Source: Chara braunii
Taxonomy: Eukaryota > Streptophyta > Charophyceae > Charales > Characeae
Assembly: GCA_003427395.1 (NCBI GenBank)
Contig: BFEA01000675.1
Location: 749,819 to 769,823, forward strand
Reading direction: 5' to 3'
Length of the DNA stretch: 20,005 bases
Below the pieces are notes generated by a model. It was not told the origin of the DNA. It saw only the letters and a program-made list of their open reading frames with translations, and searched no databases. A program made the translations under genes and the position numbers. Below are positions 17,739 through 20,005 of this stretch, one piece after another. The stretch's first letter is position 1. The number at the start of each line of letters is the position of its first letter.

Positions 17739-18584
17739 CTACCCCGACCGGCGGCTGCCTTTTGGCCCTTGGGCAGCCATTCGGGTCTCTCGATAGTTCA
17801 GACAGTATTTAATGATATGGCCCGGGTCACCGCAAAAAATGCACTGGCCCTGGTCCAATCGTTGTTGCCATAAAGTCTGGTCCAGACCCAAAGTTTCCCA
17901 AGGCCTACCCTGCGGTAGCCCTGGGTGCCATCCTCCTACCCTATAGGGAGACCTATTCCTAGGACGGTTTTGCGGGGGACCTTGACCCCTGCCTCCCGTT
18001 TGGCGGTTTCTTCCTCTGCCGCCAACCCCCTGATCGCCCTGGAACCAGCTCCCTGAGGCCCGGCCCCCTTGGCCCTGGCCTCGTCCTCCTCCTTGCGGTC
18101 TCCCCCCAGCCGCGACAGCAGCGTAAGTCCTCCCCTGGCCCACACCGCTGTCCTCTTCCTCTAACCCCCACTCAATCTGTTCGTAGGGGATCTCATCCAC
18201 ACTACCCTCATCTAATGTCAGGACAAGGTTGTTCTTGGTCTTTACCTGCCCTGATATAGTGCGGCCTTTCCATTGCTTCCCTTTGTCTAAGTCCTTGTGC
18301 CAGAAGGTAGACAAGTCCTTGTGCTTTCCTATAGTGCGGCCAATTGCTCTTCTATTTTTTGTACCTCCTCCAACTCTTTTGCCGCCTCCGCTGCCGCGTC
18401 CACTCTTCTCTTCTTCTCCCTCACCACTGCCAATTTCCACTCCATCCTCTTTTCGTCTTCCAACGCCTGCCGCTTTACAACATCTTTTTCTGCTTCCCAA
18501 GCTCTCATAGCGGCTTCCTGATCGTCCTTGGATATGTACATTGCTACTTCTTCTTCTTCGCCCAGGGATAAACTGGCTACCCAC
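17739..18584 (-). CDS. gag: Gypsy Gag C-terminal part (RGG tract, zinc knuckle)
   Basis: The frame overlaps the coiled-coil frame by about 250 bp; the meaningful part begins near 18340. It holds an acidic linker (DEIPYEQIEWGLEEEDSG), a Gly/Arg/Gln-rich tract of about 70 residues with RGQGQGGR and GGRGRNR motifs typical of RNA binding, then one CCHC zinc knuckle at residues 248-261 (17802-17843), C-IF-C-GDPG-H-IIKY-C, that packages element RNA. The frame ends 34 residues after the knuckle begins. The protein is read in a different frame from pol, whose open frame starts near 17632. The roughly 100 bp in between is not open in one frame and is probably damaged. Confidence 0.7.
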   Translation of the reverse strand: MGSQFIPGRRRRSSNVHIQGRSGSRYESLGSRKRCCKAAGVGRRKEDGVEIGSGEGEEEKSGRGSGGGKRVGGGTKNRRAIGRTIGKHKDLSTFWHKDLDKGKQWKGRTISGQVKTKNNLVLTLDEGSVDEIPYEQIEWGLEEEDSGVGQGRTYAAVAAGGRPQGGGRGQGQGGRASGSWFQGDQGVGGRGRNRQTGGRGQGPPQNRPRNRSPYRVGGWHPGLPQGRPWETLGLDQTLWQQRLDQGQCIFCGDPGHIIKYCLNYRETRMAAQGPKGSRRSG

Positions 18585-19000
18585 TTTGAGATCCGTTTCT
18601 CCATCTCCTCATCTTTGCTGCCACTGTACTCCACTCTCTTCCTCTGCAGTGGCGTTTCATCTTCCTCCTCTTCCTCTTCCACCTCTTTCAACTTTTCCTC
18701 TTCTTCCTTCTTTATTCTCTCCTTCTCTCTAGCCATCTCTTCTTCTATCTTCTTCAACTTGGCCGCCTGTGCCTCCATCAAGGCTTTCTTCTTGGCCTCC
18801 TTCTTCTCCTTTCTCTCCTGCAGAATGGCGGCCATCTTCTCCTCCTCCTCCTTCGTGTAAGGTTGGGTGGAAGCACCACCCCGAGTCCCTACTCTACACG
18901 TGAAAGTGGGCCAAAAGCCCAGAGGAAAGAGGAGACGCCAGAGGGTCCCCCAGAGGGAGAACCCAACAAGCAACGCATACATGGGATAGTCATCCATCAT
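18329..19000 (-). CDS. gag: Gypsy Gag N-terminal part (coiled coil)
   Basis: The frame encodes 223 residues. Residues 1-35 contain a hydrophobic, Trp/Leu/Phe-rich stretch (ALLVGFSLWGTLWRLLF) that looks like a membrane segment. From about residue 45 to the end the chain is almost entirely Glu/Lys/Ala-rich with heptad-like leucines, a strong coiled-coil candidate. No classical retrotransposon Gag (capsid) motif is visible, which is unusual for Ty3/Gypsy. Gag would form the particle core; the coiled coil could replace part of the capsid contacts. The frame ends in TAG at 18329, where the next Gag part continues in the -1 frame, so the protein is split here. Confidence 0.65.
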   Translation of the reverse strand: MMDDYPMYALLVGFSLWGTLWRLLFPLGFWPTFTCRVGTRGGASTQPYTKEEEEKMAAILQERKEKKEAKKKALMEAQAAKLKKIEEEMAREKERIKKEEEEKLKEVEEEEEEDETPLQRKRVEYSGSKDEEMEKRISKWVASLSLGEEEEVAMYISKDDQEAAMRAWEAEKDVVKRQALEDEKRMEWKLAVVREKKRRVDAAAEAAKELEEVQKIEEQLAAL

Positions 19001-19739
19001 GGTGTCTGGTGCACGACAAGAGTCTCACTCCTTACCACTTAGACCTACCCGGACACTGACCTACTGGCTGACTTTCTAAAGACCACTACTCAAACTACTC
19101 TAAGGCTGTCACTACTGAACCAGCAGCTGATCAGGAGGCATTTAAGGATATCCCCCAAACTCCGCAGGAATTCTTTAACGTCGCAACAGGATGACGCGAT
19201 CAGTTTGGCTCTTCCTAGCGATTTCAACCCACAACTCAGCCGTTCCGACCAACTGTGCCACACCGAGCAGCCCGCCGGTCTGTACCGGTTCTTGGAGGGG
19301 TTTGTCCCTCGGAACAATCGAGTCGTCAGACACAGATCATCAGCCTTACTAGGTCCGGTAGGGGAGTGGTTCAACCAGGCCTCAACAATTAAAGACGACC
19401 TTCGTTTCAGCCTACAGCTCGGAGTTCGGGCCCTCTACGCTGAACTCAGTAAACCTGCCAGACAGTACCGGTCATTGGGCTAGACGAGTTGTTTAACGAG
19501 CGCTCGCCGCTCATGCCCAGGTCTCCAGATGCCAGAGTAGAGCTTTGGTCCTACTAAGCCCGTGCAGGTTTGGCAGCAAGGCCCTATCCTTCATCCACAG
19601 AGTCCTAACACCTAGGACAAAAGAGACTCAATGCAGAAAGAGTAGACAGACAGACTCAGCAAGTACCGTGGGGTAAGTGCACATCCATAGGGTAAGGGGA
19701 TAGGTTGAGGGCTCAACGAGATATCACCAACTCCAGCTT
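19001..19739. other. Region upstream of gag, no recognised feature
   Basis: This should hold the leader, primer-binding site and 5' LTR of the Gypsy element on the minus strand, but I found no tRNA-complementary primer-binding site and no sequence matching 13399-14117. Short open frames on both strands have no domain. The region may belong to a truncated or rearranged element end. Confidence 0.4.
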
Positions 19740-19906
19740 GGTCAAAATCAGGGTCAGCAGCTCCGGTCAATGCCTTGGTCAATGCTGAGTCAACGCGGAC
19801 AACCCCAGTCAACGCTTGGTCAACACCCCTGGTCAACGCCTGGTCAACCCTCTGGTCAACCCTTGGTCAACCCTCTGGTCAACGCTCTGGTCAACGCCCG
19901 GTCAAC
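19740..19906. repeat. GGTCAA(C) array with 11-12 bp spacing
   Basis: About 15 units recur: exact GGTCAA starts at 19740, 19765, 19777, 19818, 19831, 19842, 19854, 19865, 19877, 19889 and 19900; AGTCAA at 19788 and 19807; degenerate GGTCAG at 19752 and GGACAA at 19797. Spacing averages 11.4 bp, about one DNA helical turn. The reverse complement, TTGACC, matches the W-box core bound by plant WRKY proteins. The spacing is not a multiple of 3, so a coding repeat is unlikely. It lies upstream of gag on the minus strand, where an LTR enhancer could sit. Confidence 0.8.
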
Positions 19907-20005
19907 CCTTCACCTCGGCTATGGCTGCCGGCACCATCAGCTTCGTCACCCTCGCCGCTTACTTCCCCTTCCTTCACTCTTCTTCTTCTTCACTTTTTTT
20001 TTTTT
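19907..20005. repeat. C/T-rich tail with a terminal T run
   Basis: The end of the window is C/T-rich, with CTTCTTCTTCTTC followed by at least 11 T residues running off the edge. It shares the 12-mer CTATGGCTGCCG with 13628-13639, too short a match to call an LTR pair. No gene is visible. Confidence 0.5.

Larger units (their letters stand above)
14118..19000 (-). mobile_element. Ty3/Gypsy retrotransposon with chromodomain-like tail, inactive
   Basis: On the minus strand the order is Gag coiled coil, RGG-like tract, CCHC knuckle, aspartic protease, RT, RNase H, integrase, GPY/F-type module, divergent chromodomain. The PR-RT-RH-IN order is diagnostic of Ty3/Gypsy (Metaviridae) elements, and the C-terminal chromodomain suggests the chromovirus branch. 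All parts carry lesions: about seven in-frame stops in pol, one frameshift near 15803, and a Gag frame change near 18330-18345. No confident LTR pair, primer-binding site or polypurine tract was found, so the outer limits are those of the coding part only. Confidence 0.85.

Noticed and set aside
18350-18370. Programmed -1 frameshift at the run of A residues before the Gag frame change
   Set aside because: The A run is present, but no X-XXY-YYZ heptamer lies in phase with the upstream frame, and a nearby duplication with a small deletion explains the break.
18329-18860. Plus-strand Ser/Phe-rich frames opposite gag
   Set aside because: They are complements of the Glu/Lys-rich coiled-coil codons and have no independent support.
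19915-19935. Possible LTR match between 13628-13639 and 19917-19928 (CTATGGCTGCCG)
   Set aside because: Only 12 bases match exactly, the flanks align poorly in C/T-rich DNA, and the GGTCAA array has no counterpart near 13399-13870.

Overview
The window looks like a gene-poor, transposon-dense stretch of a eukaryotic nuclear genome, most likely of the green plant lineage. The polyproteins and the Glu/Lys-rich Gag fit the style of a streptophyte (charophyte) alga such as Chara. That assignment is inferred from protein style and is not proven. Single N bases occur in the first 1.8 kb. No complete host gene, rRNA, tRNA or CRISPR array is visible.

Layout. 1-3700: low-complexity and unassigned DNA, with purine-rich tracts, a 52-nt (GA)n-Gn homopurine run, a duplicated small hairpin and an 18-bp palindrome. 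3709-3951: one unassigned ORF that could be an exon. 4079-4405: TTGTTGTG-rich DNA with a TATTTAAA box. 4948-6190: the most unusual part, 18 copies of a hairpin unit with a near-constant 7-nt loop (ATAAGTT) and stems that differ from unit to unit yet stay paired. Seven units at about 60-bp spacing form one block, and the block recurs in the same order about 780 bp downstream. 6587-6825: three copies of an 83-85 bp repeat. 7603-7679: three short hairpins in a row. 7920-8420: a CpG-rich island. 8396-9690 (+): a decayed Pro-rich, Gag/ORF1-like coding region whose reading switches frame, followed by a 24-nt poly(A).

9833-13398 (-): the 3' part of a LINE (non-LTR retrotransposon) with RT, a zinc-finger (zf-RVT) domain and a terminal A-tract. 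It is split by a 747-bp MITE (10034-10780) with matching terminal inverted repeats and a 3-bp TGA target duplication. 13399-14117: LTR-like and repeat DNA with a minus-strand TATA box, a 31-bp tandem repeat and an 11-bp-stem hairpin just after the pol stop. 14118-19000 (-): a Ty3/Gypsy retrotransposon, in coding order Gag coiled coil, RGG-like tract, zinc knuckle, protease, RT, RNase H, integrase, divergent chromodomain. 19740-19906: an array of about 15 GGTCAA(C) units at 11-12 bp spacing, upstream of gag on the coding strand.

Both retroelements are dead in a similar way. Many in-frame TAG/TGA codons are explainable as single transitions, with few or no frameshifts, and each RT carries a catalytic Asp-to-Asn change (motif A in the Gypsy RT, motif C in the LINE RT). 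This fits decay dominated by cytosine deamination of silenced, methylated DNA. Nested insertion (MITE into LINE) gives a partial relative chronology.
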